Positions 36,211 to 45,042 of a DNA stretch of 64,000 nt are shown piece by piece (position 1 is the first letter of the stretch; every line of letters begins with the position of its first letter). The translations under genes and the position numbers were made by a program. Origin of the DNA: Anaerocolumna sp. AGMB13025 (GTDB lineage: Bacteria > Bacillota > Clostridia > Lachnospirales > Lachnospiraceae); NCBI RefSeq assembly GCF_029689925.1, contig NZ_CP121445.1:5254501-5318500 (forward strand), read 5' to 3'. The notes under the pieces were generated by a model. The model did not search any database. It saw only the letters and a program-made list of their open reading frames with translations, and was not told the origin of the DNA.

Positions 36211-36999
36211 CTATTTTTTCTGTTTTGACTTTTTTACTGTTTCCCGCTCCCAGGGCATCAGTGCTTTTTGCAGCAGGGTTACCCCAAACATTAACAGCAG
36301 ACTGATGAAAGAGATAAAGAAAATAACCGCAAACATTTTATCATAGGAATAAGACTTGCGGACTCTTGTCATATATACCCCAAGTCCGTTAAAGCCTCCC
36401 AGCCATTCCGCAATTACCGCACCAATGATGGAATAGGATACCGAGATCCTAAGACCGGCAAAAAAATGGCTCATGGAACTTGGCAGCTTTATATGGAAGA
36501 AACGCTGCATCCTGTTAGCCCCCATTGCCTTAAGCAGATTTAAGGCATCTTTATCTGCTGAGCGGAAACCGTCCAGCAAACCAATGGTTATTGGAAAAAA
36601 GGAGGTTATGATTATTAGGGTTATTTTAGGCAGAATCCCATATCCCAGCCAGAGTACCAGCAATGGAGCGATGGCTACGGTAGGTACGGTCTGCGTTATT
36701 ATCAGGACTGGATAAATAGCTTTATAAGCAATTTCAAACCGATCCATTACCACAGCTACCAAAAATCCCAGGACAATGCCTAAGGATAAGCCAAAAAAAG
36801 CCTCCGTTAGAGTTGTCCCTGCATGGGACATTAATAGCGGAAAATCACCAAAAAAGGCAACTACCACATCCCCAGGGGAAGGCAGCATAAATTTTGGAAC
36901 AATGCCAACCCCTGACATAATCTGCCATACTGTTAAGATTATTGTAATTGCTAAAACCGGTGATATTTTATATATGATGTTTCGTAACTTTTTTCTCAA
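36211..36999 (-). CDS. thiX: ABC permease, ThiX-like
   Basis: 262-residue permease with about six helices and the EAA-type loop GFRSADKDALNLLKAMGANR followed by FHIKLPSSMSHFFAGLRISV. The start appears to be TTG at 36999, giving a 32-base overlap with the thiamine-binding gene upstream; GGAGG lies about 15 bases before it. NitT/TauT-type permease homologues are common; context makes it the ThiX partner of the adjacent receptor and ATPase. Confidence 0.85.
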   Translation of the reverse strand: MRKKLRNIIYKISPVLAITIILTVWQIMSGVGIVPKFMLPSPGDVVVAFFGDFPLLMSHAGTTLTEAFFGLSLGIVLGFLVAVVMDRFEIAYKAIYPVLIITQTVPTVAIAPLLVLWLGYGILPKITLIIITSFFPITIGLLDGFRSADKDALNLLKAMGANRMQRFFHIKLPSSMSHFFAGLRISVSYSIIGAVIAEWLGGFNGLGVYMTRVRKSYSYDKMFAVIFFISFISLLLMFGVTLLQKALMPWERETVKKSKQKK

Positions 37000-37264
37000 T
37001 GGTCAGTACACCACCCTCCGGTGCGAAGCTTATCTTTACATAGGCTGCCACTTTTGGACACCCCGCCTTAATAGCTATATACTGGCAGTTTTTAACGATT
37101 TCCATTAATTCTTCATATTCCCCTTCAATGGCTGTTTCACAAGGTCCCACATAATAGGTTAATCCCGTACTTTTAATATAGGCAATGACCTCGTCTACAA
37201 TTCGGATTACTTCCTCATCCGTATCAACATGGGGTAATACCTGTATCGCTACACTTGCATTCAT
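36968..37264 (-). CDS. MTH1187/YkoF-like thiamine-binding protein
   Basis: 98-residue soluble protein of the MTH1187/YkoF family: MNASVAIQVLPHV at the start, STGLTYYVGPCETAIEGEYE near residue 40, then YVKISFAPEGG near the end. The ferredoxin-like fold binds thiamine or its hydroxymethylpyrimidine part. It is the first gene after the TPP riboswitch and overlaps the permease gene. The ATG at 37264 has AAGGAGG 7 bases upstream, so the 10 extra upstream codons are not used. Confidence 0.85.
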   Translation of the reverse strand: MNASVAIQVLPHVDTDEEVIRIVDEVIAYIKSTGLTYYVGPCETAIEGEYEELMEIVKNCQYIAIKAGCPKVAAYVKISFAPEGGVLTIEKKVTKHHI

Positions 37265-37351
37265 TTTGTTTCCTCCTTCTTTAACTGGATACAATTATAG
37301 TTTTTGTTCTTGTATCCTTTTGCCTTTATGTAACAAAAAAATCTATAAATT

Positions 37352-37376
37352 AAAAAAACTCTCCGGTAACGGAGAG
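37352..37376 (-). terminator. TPP-riboswitch terminator
   Basis: Minus-strand CTCTCCG and CGGAGAG with a 4-base loop and a run of seven T form a strong intrinsic terminator between the TPP aptamer and the first gene. Confidence 0.9.
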
Positions 37377-37427
37377 GTATGTATATTGTTCATAAGTTAT
37401 TCCAACTTATTAACTTGCCTATATACA

Positions 37428-37533
37428 TCCCTACGCCGGCATTATCCGGATCAGGTACGAACAGTTTTCACTGTTTCAGGGTTTAAAACATTGGATTAGT
37501 TTTCTCTCAGCCTAATTCTTTAGGCACCCCTAG
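37428..37533 (-). promoter_or_regulatory. TPP riboswitch (THI element)
   Basis: Minus-strand words match the THI box in order: GGGGTGCC, GGCTGAGA, AAACCCTGA, GTACCTGATCCGGATAATG, CCGGCGTAGGGA. Thiamine pyrophosphate binding would favour the downstream terminator and switch off the thiamine-binding protein and ThiXYZ-like transporter genes. Confidence 0.95.
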
Positions 37534-37542
37534 TTCATGGCA

Positions 37543-37571
37543 AGTGTAGCATAACCTGGTATTGATGTCAA
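37543..37571 (-). promoter_or_regulatory. Sigma-A promoter of the TPP-riboswitch operon
   Basis: Minus-strand TTGACA (37566-37571), 17-base spacer, TACACT (37543-37548). Start of transcription near 37536, immediately before the aptamer. Confidence 0.8.
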
Positions 37572-37668
37572 TACCTAGTTCTTAGCTTTTAAATAATATT
37601 CGAATAATTTTGCGTATGCAAACGTTTTTGTTCTAACTAACTAGGCTAACCTCTCACAAGTAAGATAT

Positions 37669-37736
37669 TAGTTCTGCTTATGATTGTAGTTCTACTTATG
37701 ATTGTAGTTCTACTTATGATTGTGGTTCTACCTTTG
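37669..37736. repeat. 18-bp tandem repeat abutting a gene stop
   Basis: TAGTTCTACTTATGATTG is repeated three times (37669-37722, first copy with one change) with a degraded fourth unit to 37736. The array ends one base before the TAG stop codon of the DUF1861 gene. See the related observation about arrays at gene ends. Confidence 0.9.
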
Positions 37737-37737
37737 C

Positions 37738-38697
37738 CTACTGTTTGTTTACTATAGCTCCATATCCCTTAAAGGGGTAATCAATTACAAGCCTTCCTAC
37801 TTCCGTATCCCCAACGCCACTATATAAATCTGCTTTACCATCTTCTCGCATTACTATGCCAGAGGTAAATACACAGTCTACCAAAGACGGAAGTTTTGCA
37901 GGTCCCTCCGGATAACAGTCTCTGGTTCCTATAATTTTAACATCAAAGGCTTTCTTCTCTTCTCTGTCGTATACAAAGGAGATATTTACATATACCAGAA
38001 TCTCGTTTCCCTCATCGTCGGTTCTCTTATAGCTTTTATGTCCGATAACACCAATTTTCCCGCTGTCCAAATAATAACATTGGTTACATCCGCCCCATTC
38101 ATCTGCATCAAACAGACCATCTATTTTTTCTGCATTATTTATAACTTCTGCATTTAATTCCTGAATATCATTTATAACAGTAAAACCTACAATGGATTCA
38201 CTTCCATAAAGAGTTCTGATTTCTTCATTTCTTGGTCTGGAGAACACACCAATCTTTCCGCCTTCTAAGGAAACCAGCCGGATATCCTTCATATAATCCG
38301 GTCCCGTAGTGAAATAAACTAAGTCATGGATATCTTTTCCCCTATAAAAATATCCATAATAGGTATCAATAATTCCCTGTTTCTTTCTTACATGGGTGCC
38401 GCCTAGAATTAACTCACCGTTAATAACCGCTATATAAGGATCTTCCAACTGATAAATCATCTCATTCTGCACTAAGGTCCATTCATCCTTACCGGTTTCC
38501 TCAAATAACCTCGCCCAGGATCTAGCCCATTCATCCCTTTTTTCAATACGTCCATATATATATCGTTTGCCTTCCCAATAAAATGGAATAGATGTGTTAT
38601 AAACATCAAACCCTTCTACACCAAGAAATTTCACTTTACAGCTTTCATATATATTTTTTTCTCTCTCAAACACTTCCCGTTGTTCAATAATTGTCAT
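37738..38697 (-). CDS. DUF1861-family protein (beta-propeller, glycoside-hydrolase-like)
   Basis: 319-residue soluble protein. Recognisable blocks are GVEGFDVYNTSIPFYWEGKR near residue 25, YQLEDPYIAVINGELILGGT near 80, FTTGPDYMKDIRLVSLEGGK near 130, DADEWGGCNQCYYLDSGKIG near 195 and YPEGPAKLPSLVDCVFTSGI near 265. The pattern of short repeated beta blades agrees with the five-bladed propeller of the GH43/GH130-like superfamily into which DUF1861 falls. Activity is not established. The start at 38697 has AGGAGG six bases upstream. Likely a sugar-metabolism role, inference only. Confidence 0.75.
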   Translation of the reverse strand: MTIIEQREVFEREKNIYESCKVKFLGVEGFDVYNTSIPFYWEGKRYIYGRIEKRDEWARSWARLFEETGKDEWTLVQNEMIYQLEDPYIAVINGELILGGTHVRKKQGIIDTYYGYFYRGKDIHDLVYFTTGPDYMKDIRLVSLEGGKIGVFSRPRNEEIRTLYGSESIVGFTVINDIQELNAEVINNAEKIDGLFDADEWGGCNQCYYLDSGKIGVIGHKSYKRTDDEGNEILVYVNISFVYDREEKKAFDVKIIGTRDCYPEGPAKLPSLVDCVFTSGIVMREDGKADLYSGVGDTEVGRLVIDYPFKGYGAIVNKQ

Positions 38698-38950
38698 TTC
38701 AAACCTCCTCACAAGTTGTAAATTACAAGTTACTCTTACCTTCTGTACAATTACCCATACTAATTGATAGAAAAAATTCTTTCCTTATTATAACACTTTT
38801 TGTATAAAATTGCTATATCTGATAGTACTGCCATGAATAAAACAATCCTGCCATTTTACTGCTTGTCCATTAAACTGCCTATTCCCTATTACGCCTCTGA
38901 TAGTTCTCAGACAGGGTTTACAGACCTTTCACAACAGTTCACACAAACGT

Positions 38951-38980
38951 TTGCTTATTTACAGTATCTAATGTTATAAT
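38951..38980 (+). promoter_or_regulatory. Probable promoter of larC-larE
   Basis: TTGCTT (38951-38956), 18-base spacer and a perfect TATAAT (38975-38980). A second candidate, TTGACA (39033-39038) with TTATAA (39056-39061) at 17-base spacing, is closer to the gene and would give almost no leader. The remaining bases of this intergenic region (38698-39078) hold nothing else recognised. Confidence 0.45.
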
Positions 38981-39078
38981 ACTTCTTATAGTTTATGTGA
39001 TATGATAGTATGTATGAAACCTATTGTATAATTTGACAGGTTTTAATAATACCTTTTATAAGTAGTTAGGAGGAAGAA

Positions 39079-40830
39079 ATGGATAAGAAAACATTGTATT
39101 TAGAGTGTTATTCCGGAATCAGCGGAGATATGACCGTTGCGTCCCTTATTGATTTGGGTGCAGATGTAGACGTTTTAATGGCTGGATTAAACAGCCTTAA
39201 TGTGGATGGATATAAGATTGAAATCAGCAGAAAGGAAAAGAATAGCATTGATGCATGTGACTTTCATGTAGTTCTGGAGGTACCTGAGACAGATTACATG
39301 GTGGAGGAAGCGCACAGCCATGAGCATCTACATGAGAACAATATACCTCATGAGCATAATATATCTAACGAAAATCATGTTCTTCACGAACATGATACTG
39401 ACTCTAAACATGATATCGGACATTCCCATGAACAGGATGGACATTTCTACAAACAGGATGATGGACATTTCCACGAACATAATGATGGACATTTTCATAA
39501 ACAGGATGATGAACATTTTCATAAACAGGATGATGGACATTTCCACGAACAGGATGATGGACATTTCCACGAACATGATGATGGTCATTTCCACGAACAT
39601 GACGGATATTTTCATCATCATGATGATAACCACGGACAATCCCACAAGCAGGATGAGTCCCATCATCATAAAACCGGTCAGGCACAGTCTTTGGGAAGCC
39701 AAAAAGAACTTACGCCTCCTCAGGGCGGCCATCACCATATACACCGTCATGTGCCTGCTCCCCTTAAAAAAGTGACGAGTCTGCATACCCATTCACATAG
39801 CCATGATGAAAGTAAACCTCATTTGCATTATGGTCACCATGAGCACAGGAATTTAAATGATATTAATTTAATAATTGATGGTTCCGATATTTCTATGAAT
39901 GCTAAGGATATTGCCAAAAGAATTTTTTATATTGTTGCAGCAGCAGAAGCAAAAGCACATGGGAAGCCTGTTGATGAAGTTCATTTTCATGAAGTTGGTG
40001 CGGTGGACTCAATTGTTGATATTGTGGCAACGGCAATTTGCCTGGATAATTTAAATATCGGTGAAGTTATTGTCTCCGAATTATATGAAGGCACCGGTCA
40101 TATTAACTGCCAGCACGGCGTTCTTCCGGTTCCTGTACCTGCCGTAGTAAACATTGCTGCCAGTCATCACTTAAAGCTTCATATTACTTCCGTAAAAGGG
40201 GAACTTGTAACTCCCACCGGAGCTGCTATCGTTGCTGCAATTAAGACCAGTGACACCCTGCCAAAAGAGTTTAAGATCAATCGGATCGGACTTGGAGCAG
40301 GCAAGCGAAATTACGAACGGACCAGCTTCCTGCGGGCCATGCTGATTGAAGAAATAAAAGGAACGGTTACCGGTACAGTTGTCCCTGACTGTGTATGGGT
40401 ACTGGAAGCTAATATTGATGACTGTACCGGTGAAGCTTTATCCATAGCAATGGATACTTTATTAAAAAATGGTGCAAAGGATGTTTATTATTCTCCTATT
40501 TTTATGAAAAAAAACCGCCCTGCTTATCTTTTAGGAGTAATCTGCAGTGAAGATAAGATTGAATTAATGGAGGAACTTATCTTTATCCATACAACTACAA
40601 TTGGTATCCGAAAACATGAAGCTTACAGGACTACCCTTAACCGCGAGATAAAGACTATTAATACACCTTTTGGGGAGGCATTGGTTAAAGTATGTTCCTA
40701 CAAAGATAACACCTATTATTATCCGGAATGTGAAAGTGTAAAGAAATTGTGCGTAGAATCCGGAAAAGATTACGGAACACTCTACAGTCTGATACAGACT
40801 CTGGCGGTACAGCAGAAAATCTCCGAATAA
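39079..40830 (+). CDS. larC: Nickel insertion protein LarC with expanded His-rich insert
   Basis: Nickel chelatase that inserts Ni into the pincer nucleotide cofactor of lactate racemase-type enzymes. The N-terminus (LYLECYSGISGDMTVASLID) and later blocks (EVHFHEVGAVDSIVDIVATA, GVLPVPVPAVVNIA, GELVTPTGAAIVAAI, VLEANIDDCTGEALSIA, FMKKNRPAYLLGVIC) are diagnostic. Residues about 78-257 are an unusually large His/Asp-rich insertion made of 8-residue repeats like DDGHFHEH, likely metal storage. In Lactobacillus plantarum larC is read through a programmed frameshift; here it is one continuous frame of 583 residues. GGAGG precedes ATG. It is followed by larE. Confidence 0.93.
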   Translation: MDKKTLYLECYSGISGDMTVASLIDLGADVDVLMAGLNSLNVDGYKIEISRKEKNSIDACDFHVVLEVPETDYMVEEAHSHEHLHENNIPHEHNISNENHVLHEHDTDSKHDIGHSHEQDGHFYKQDDGHFHEHNDGHFHKQDDEHFHKQDDGHFHEQDDGHFHEHDDGHFHEHDGYFHHHDDNHGQSHKQDESHHHKTGQAQSLGSQKELTPPQGGHHHIHRHVPAPLKKVTSLHTHSHSHDESKPHLHYGHHEHRNLNDINLIIDGSDISMNAKDIAKRIFYIVAAAEAKAHGKPVDEVHFHEVGAVDSIVDIVATAICLDNLNIGEVIVSELYEGTGHINCQHGVLPVPVPAVVNIAASHHLKLHITSVKGELVTPTGAAIVAAIKTSDTLPKEFKINRIGLGAGKRNYERTSFLRAMLIEEIKGTVTGTVVPDCVWVLEANIDDCTGEALSIAMDTLLKNGAKDVYYSPIFMKKNRPAYLLGVICSEDKIELMEELIFIHTTTIGIRKHEAYRTTLNREIKTINTPFGEALVKVCSYKDNTYYYPECESVKKLCVESGKDYGTLYSLIQTLAVQQKISE

Positions 40831-40915
40831 TGAATGTTGTATTTTTAAGTTTATTAACTGCGAAGTTTGAGTATAGTATTATTAACTACAGTATGAAAAT
40901 AAAGGAGTCACTAAT

Positions 40916-41752
40916 TTGGAATATAATTTTACCTCAGATATAAACCAATTCAATTATCAGAAGCTGGCAAAGGTCATGGAAACCAATTCCAATTCCGGTA
41001 TCTGCGTTGCATTTTCCGGCGGTGTTGACAGCAGTCTTTTACTTAAAATAGCTTGTGATACAGCGAAAGAAAAGAATCAGTCCGTACTGGCCGTAACCTT
41101 TGAAACCAGACTCCATCCCCATGGTGATCTGGACGAGGCTAAGGAACTTGCTTTAAGCTTTGGTGCAAATCACAAGGTTATTGCGGTAGATGAATTTTCT
41201 GATCCAGAAATCATGCATAATCCAATTGACCGCTGCTACCGCTGCAAAAATCTATTATTTAAGACCCTGATTCAGACAGCACAGAAGGAAGATTATCACT
41301 ATCTGATGGATGGAAGCAATTATGATGATTTAGATGCTTATCGTCCGGGTATGAAAGCTTTGAAGGAACTAGGGATACACAGTCCTTTATTGGAATTAAA
41401 AATCACTAAAAGTGAAATCCGCTCCCTGGCTTCTGATCTTTTTATTCTTAGCAGCAACCGTCCCTCCGCCCCTTGTCTGGCTACCAGGCTGCCTTACGGA
41501 GATACTTTGGATTTTGATTTGTTAGAGCGGATCGATTTGGGAGAAAAATATATTAAAAAACTTGGATTTTACAATGTAAGACTTAGAGCCCATAAGGATA
41601 TTTTGAGGATAGAAGTGGATAAAGAGGCGTTTCCCAAATTCATGGAAAGTTACGGCACCGTGGTACAGCAGCTAAAAGAGCTTGGATTTTTATATATTAC
41701 TTTAGATCTGGAAGGCTTCCGGTCCGGCAGTATGGATATTAAAATAACATAG
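40916..41752 (+). CDS. larE: ATP-dependent sulfur transferase LarE
   Basis: PP-loop enzyme that activates the carboxylates of the pyridinium cofactor with ATP and supplies sulfur. The PP-loop is AFSGGVDSSLLLK (residues 32-44). Three cysteines stand out: Cys107 and Cys110 in DRCYRCKN and Cys187 in SAPCLATR. Lactobacillus LarE sacrifices a single Cys at the third position, whereas three-Cys forms bind an Fe-S cluster, so this protein probably belongs to the cluster type (inference). The start is TTG with AAAGGAG 8 bases upstream. It is 85 bases from larC and likely in the same operon. Confidence 0.92.
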   Translation: MEYNFTSDINQFNYQKLAKVMETNSNSGICVAFSGGVDSSLLLKIACDTAKEKNQSVLAVTFETRLHPHGDLDEAKELALSFGANHKVIAVDEFSDPEIMHNPIDRCYRCKNLLFKTLIQTAQKEDYHYLMDGSNYDDLDAYRPGMKALKELGIHSPLLELKITKSEIRSLASDLFILSSNRPSAPCLATRLPYGDTLDFDLLERIDLGEKYIKKLGFYNVRLRAHKDILRIEVDKEAFPKFMESYGTVVQQLKELGFLYITLDLEGFRSGSMDIKIT

Positions 41753-41773
41753 CACAATAATAGAAACTCGAAA

Positions 41774-41886
41774 GGGGCTGTTGCAAAATATAGGATACCA
41801 ACCCTGGGCATAGAATAAGGATTATATTTTCAAATATAATCCTTATTCTATGCCAGGTAATTTAGTCTTTGATTTGCAACAGCCCC
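41774..41886. mobile_element. 113-bp hairpin with IS-like termini GGGGCTGTTGCAAA, candidate MITE
   Basis: Left end GGGGCTGTTGCAAA (41774-41787) is exactly inverted at the right end (41873-41886). Inside, GGCATAGAATAAGGATTATA (41807-41826) is exactly inverted at 41835-41854. Termini of this type are seen on IS-derived repeats and on terminators in Bacillota. It lies in the gap between convergent larE and larB and could serve as a terminator. No target-site duplication was evident, so mobility is not proven. Confidence 0.55.
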
Positions 41887-42047
41887 CAATTGAATAACCT
41901 GCTCTCCTATTGTAATAATAAACTCTGGGCAATTGGTCTTTACAATAGTATCAGTTCTATTCTACTGAGCAGAGTATTACGCACAGTCATGTGATTTACT
42001 ATTCATTCAATTTATTCAATCGCAAAATTCAAACATTCTTCTAATAT

Positions 42048-42140
42048 ATTCAGTCTTTTATTTATTCAATCTTTTATTTATTCAGTCTTTTATTTATTTA
42101 GTCTTCTATTTCTTTCAGTCTTCTATTTTTTTCAGTCTTC
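42048..42140. repeat. 16-bp tandem repeat abutting the larB stop
   Basis: ATTCAGTCTTTTATTT and variants repeat with 16-base period about five and a half times, ending four bases before the larB stop codon. Low complexity, T-rich on the plus strand, with no ORF. Confidence 0.85.
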
Positions 42141-42144
42141 CCCT

Positions 42145-42888
42145 TTATTCATTTCTTAACCGATTTATCTGGGTTGCAATATAACCTGCCCCAAATCCAT
42201 TGTCTATGTTGACCACCGCAAGACCTTCGGCACAAGAATTAAGCATGGTAAGAAGAGCCGATAAACCGCCAAAATTAGCACCGTAGCCAATGGAAGTCGG
42301 TACCGCAATAACCGGCTTGTCCACAAGCCCGGCTACAACTCCACCTAAAGCCCCTTCCATTCCAGCAACTGCAATGATACAATTGGCTTTGTGAAGTTCC
42401 TCCATCTTAGAAAGCAGCCTGTGTATGCCCGCTACTCCCACGTCATAAACCCGGATTACCTTTGATCCGAAAAATTCCGCTGTCTGGGCAGCTTCCTCGG
42501 CTACCGGAATATCTGAGGTTCCACCGGTGCATACTACAACACAGCCCTGTTCTTCCTTTTCTATCTTTCTTACAGATAAAATCCGGGACAACGGGTCATA
42601 TTCCACCATAGGCAATACCTTTTTTACTTCCTCATATTGTTCTTTACTGGCTCTTGTACCTAATACATTGGTATCGTGTTCATAAAATCTTACGAAAATT
42701 TCTTTCAGATGATCGTTCGACTTCCCCTGACAGAATATCACTTCACCAAAGCCGGAACGCAGGGACCTATGGTGATCCAGTTTCGCAAATCCCAAATCTT
42801 CATATGGTAATTTCTTTAATTCTGCTTCAGCCTGGGCAATATCTATCTCATTGTTTTTTACCTGTTCCAATAATTTATGCAAATCCAT
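42145..42888 (-). CDS. larB: Nickel-pincer cofactor biosynthesis protein LarB
   Basis: PurE-related carboxylase/hydrolase that converts nicotinic acid adenine dinucleotide to pyridinium-3,5-biscarboxylic acid mononucleotide, the first step of the pincer cofactor. Typical sequence: LDHHRSLRSGFGEVIFCQGK near residue 37, the PurE-like motif CTGGTSDIPVAEEAAQTAEF near 120, GVAGIHRLL, GMEGALGGVVAGLVDKPVIA near 175, and PTSIGYGANFGG near 198. 247 residues, normal length. It lies opposite larC-larE (convergent), so it is a separate transcript. AAAGGAT precedes ATG. Confidence 0.93.
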   Translation of the reverse strand: MDLHKLLEQVKNNEIDIAQAEAELKKLPYEDLGFAKLDHHRSLRSGFGEVIFCQGKSNDHLKEIFVRFYEHDTNVLGTRASKEQYEEVKKVLPMVEYDPLSRILSVRKIEKEEQGCVVVCTGGTSDIPVAEEAAQTAEFFGSKVIRVYDVGVAGIHRLLSKMEELHKANCIIAVAGMEGALGGVVAGLVDKPVIAVPTSIGYGANFGGLSALLTMLNSCAEGLAVVNIDNGFGAGYIATQINRLRNE

Positions 42889-43031
42889 ACTTGTGGCATC
42901 CTTTCAATTCTTATATTTCTTTTGTTTCTTATATCTCTTTTGTTGCAGACCAACTAAGTTCTTTTATAGAAGTCTATTTCAGTTATCAGTATATAAATAT
43001 TCACCCAATAAATCAAGAATAACGCCTGCCT

Positions 43032-43967
43032 CTATGAATAATTAAATTTTACCTCTAGGAGACGGTCGGTTTCTTCTCTTGAAGGTATGGACCTTTGTGC
43101 CCCGGCTCTGGATATTGAAATGGAGGCGGCGGTATTTGCAAACAGAACTGCCTCTTTTTCACTCTTTCCTTCTGCCAAGGCGGTGACGAAGGCTCCATTA
43201 AAACAATCTCCTGCCGCCGTTGTGTCTACTATTTTATCAGTTTTAACAGCTTTATAGTGTTCCGTACCATTGTCATTTACAAGGAGGGCTCCTCTCTCGC
43301 CAAGAGTAACCAGTACATTTTGCACACCTCGTTCCACAAGACTAAAAGATGCATATATAATATCATCCAGCTTATCACAGGATGTATTGGTTAATCTGGC
43401 TAATTCTATTTCATTTGGAGTTATATAGTCAATGTAGTTTAGTATGTCCTCAGGGATTGCCTCAGGTGCTGGTGCCGGATTCAAAATAACTGTCTTGCCC
43501 AGCTGTTTAGCTCTTCGAATTGCATAGAATACGGCTTCTGCCGGTATTTCCATCTGCAACAGTACATAATCGCTTTCTATAAACAGGGAATCATTTTCCT
43601 TTAAATAGGCACTATTACATTGCCCATTGGCGCCAGGTACAACTACGATACTGTTATCTCCTGCCTCATTGACATAGATTACGGCCGTACCCGTAGGATA
43701 ATCTGTACTCCTTTTCATCTGGTTTATGGTTACTCCTGCCTGATCTAAATTATTTAATATGGCTTCACCAAACTCATCCTGTCCTACACAGCCTAACATT
43801 GTGACATCACCTTTTAGACAACCGGCTGAATAACTTTGGTTAGCGCCTTTTCCTCCGGGAATATATTGTATATCCCTACCTAATATAGTTTCTCCTGTTA
43901 ATGGCATATTCTCAACTTTAATGACAATATCCATATTCAAACTTCCAATGACAAGTATCTTTTTCAT
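43032..43967 (-). CDS. rbsK: Ribokinase
   Basis: PfkB-family sugar kinase that phosphorylates D-ribose at C5. N-terminal signature IPGGKGANQSYSAG, central NPAPAPEAIPEDILNYIDYI followed by TPNEIELARLT, and the catalytic DTTAAGDCFNGAFVTALAEG with the aspartate base. 311 residues from the ATG at 43967, which has AAGG 7 bases upstream; the frame extends 33 codons further without support. It has no ribose transporter next to it. Strong family match, with substrate ribose most likely. Confidence 0.9.
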   Translation of the reverse strand: MKKILVIGSLNMDIVIKVENMPLTGETILGRDIQYIPGGKGANQSYSAGCLKGDVTMLGCVGQDEFGEAILNNLDQAGVTINQMKRSTDYPTGTAVIYVNEAGDNSIVVVPGANGQCNSAYLKENDSLFIESDYVLLQMEIPAEAVFYAIRRAKQLGKTVILNPAPAPEAIPEDILNYIDYITPNEIELARLTNTSCDKLDDIIYASFSLVERGVQNVLVTLGERGALLVNDNGTEHYKAVKTDKIVDTTAAGDCFNGAFVTALAEGKSEKEAVLFANTAASISISRAGAQRSIPSREETDRLLEVKFNYS

Positions 43968-44362
43968 GGGATTACCTTCTTTCCGGATAAATTGAATAAA
44001 ATTGTTCTTATATACTTTATTCACTTTATCCAATTCTAAACCACTTAAGTTACAATTGTCAGGCATCTTCTATTATACATCAGATTACACTTAAAAAATA
44101 CCGCTAAACTGATTTAATCCCCTGAAAATCTGCATTTTTCTAGCTAATAAATCAAATTTCTGTCCTCAACTTAAATTAAGATAATCCTTCTAAACCAAAC
44201 GGAATACTTTTTTGTATATAAAAATACTTTTTTGTATATAAAAAGACTTTCCTGCACAAAATCTGGCACTGTTAATTATATTAATACTGGAACTTTTAAT
44301 CATACCAAAATTAGTATAAAGTATCAACAAGTCAGATTTCTATTCGAAAGGAGTTCTAATCT
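43968..44362. other. Intergenic region between rbsK and the ECF gene
   Basis: No gene. AATACTTTTTTGTATATAAA occurs twice in tandem (period 20, 44203-44242). No riboswitch consensus was recognised in front of the ECF component. Confidence 0.5.
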
Positions 44363-44902
44363 ATGAATAATAAAACACTTAAAATTGTTATTGCCGCCTT
44401 AATGGCAGCATTGACCTGTATTGCCACCATGATTATTAAAGTTCCCTCTCCTACTTCCGGTTATATTCATCTTGGAGACGGTTTTGTATTATTATCCGGC
44501 ATGATTCTTGGACCTGTTTATGGAGGCTTAGCCGCAGGAATCGGTTCCATGTTTGCAGATCTGTTTTCCGGATATGCAGGATATGCACCGGCAACTTTTA
44601 TGATAAAAGCTTTAGCCGCAATTACCGGAGGGATATTATTTCATGTAGTAAGCTCTGTTCTTCCTAAGTTTGCAAAATATATTGCAGTAATTATTGCCGG
44701 AATCGGCGGAGGCGTTGTAGTTACCGGCGGATACTTCCTGTTTGAAGCCTTTATTATGGGTCTTGGTGTACCTGCAGCTTTTACCGGAGTACCCTTTAAT
44801 CTTATACAGAATTTATTCGGCGTAATCGTAGCCACAGTATTAATGCCCTTATTAAGTAAAGTACAGTTGGTCAAAGAGTTCATGATGAAAGCCTTATCGT
44901 AA
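44363..44902 (+). CDS. ECF-type transporter substrate-binding (S) component
   Basis: 179-residue membrane protein with five to six helices. The segment VPSPTSGYIHLGDGFVLLSG, then GPVYGGLAAGIGSMFADLF and SGYAGYAPATFMIKALAAIT, is characteristic of ECF S components, including the Ala/Gly-rich helix that contacts EcfT. No T or A component is adjacent, consistent with a group II system sharing a common energising module elsewhere. The vitamin or cofactor substrate cannot be read from sequence. AAAGGAG precedes ATG. Confidence 0.83.
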   Translation: MNNKTLKIVIAALMAALTCIATMIIKVPSPTSGYIHLGDGFVLLSGMILGPVYGGLAAGIGSMFADLFSGYAGYAPATFMIKALAAITGGILFHVVSSVLPKFAKYIAVIIAGIGGGVVVTGGYFLFEAFIMGLGVPAAFTGVPFNLIQNLFGVIVATVLMPLLSKVQLVKEFMMKALS

Positions 44903-45012
44903 AAAAAGACCGCTGCTGATAACTGGGGTTACCGATAATCTTTCTTCCACCTATCAAGCAAGCTTTCCAGGCAGGGAATCATATCGGTAAACTTTATATC
45001 TGCAGCGGTCTT
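44901..45012. terminator. Bidirectional terminator-like large hairpin
   Basis: AAGACCGCTGC (44906-44916) pairs perfectly with GCAGCGGTCTT (45002-45012), with an inner stem TTACCGAT/ATCGGTAA. An A-run flanks the left side. It lies between the convergent ECF and polysaccharide genes. The large enclosed loop (85 bases) is more than a plain terminator needs. Confidence 0.65.
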
Positions 45013-45042
45013 AATAGAAGGACCAGTTTCCTTATTTTCTTT

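Noticed and set aside
39328..39792. ORFs on both strands within the larC His-rich region
   Set aside because: Shadow frames of the 24-bp repeats encoding the His-rich insert.
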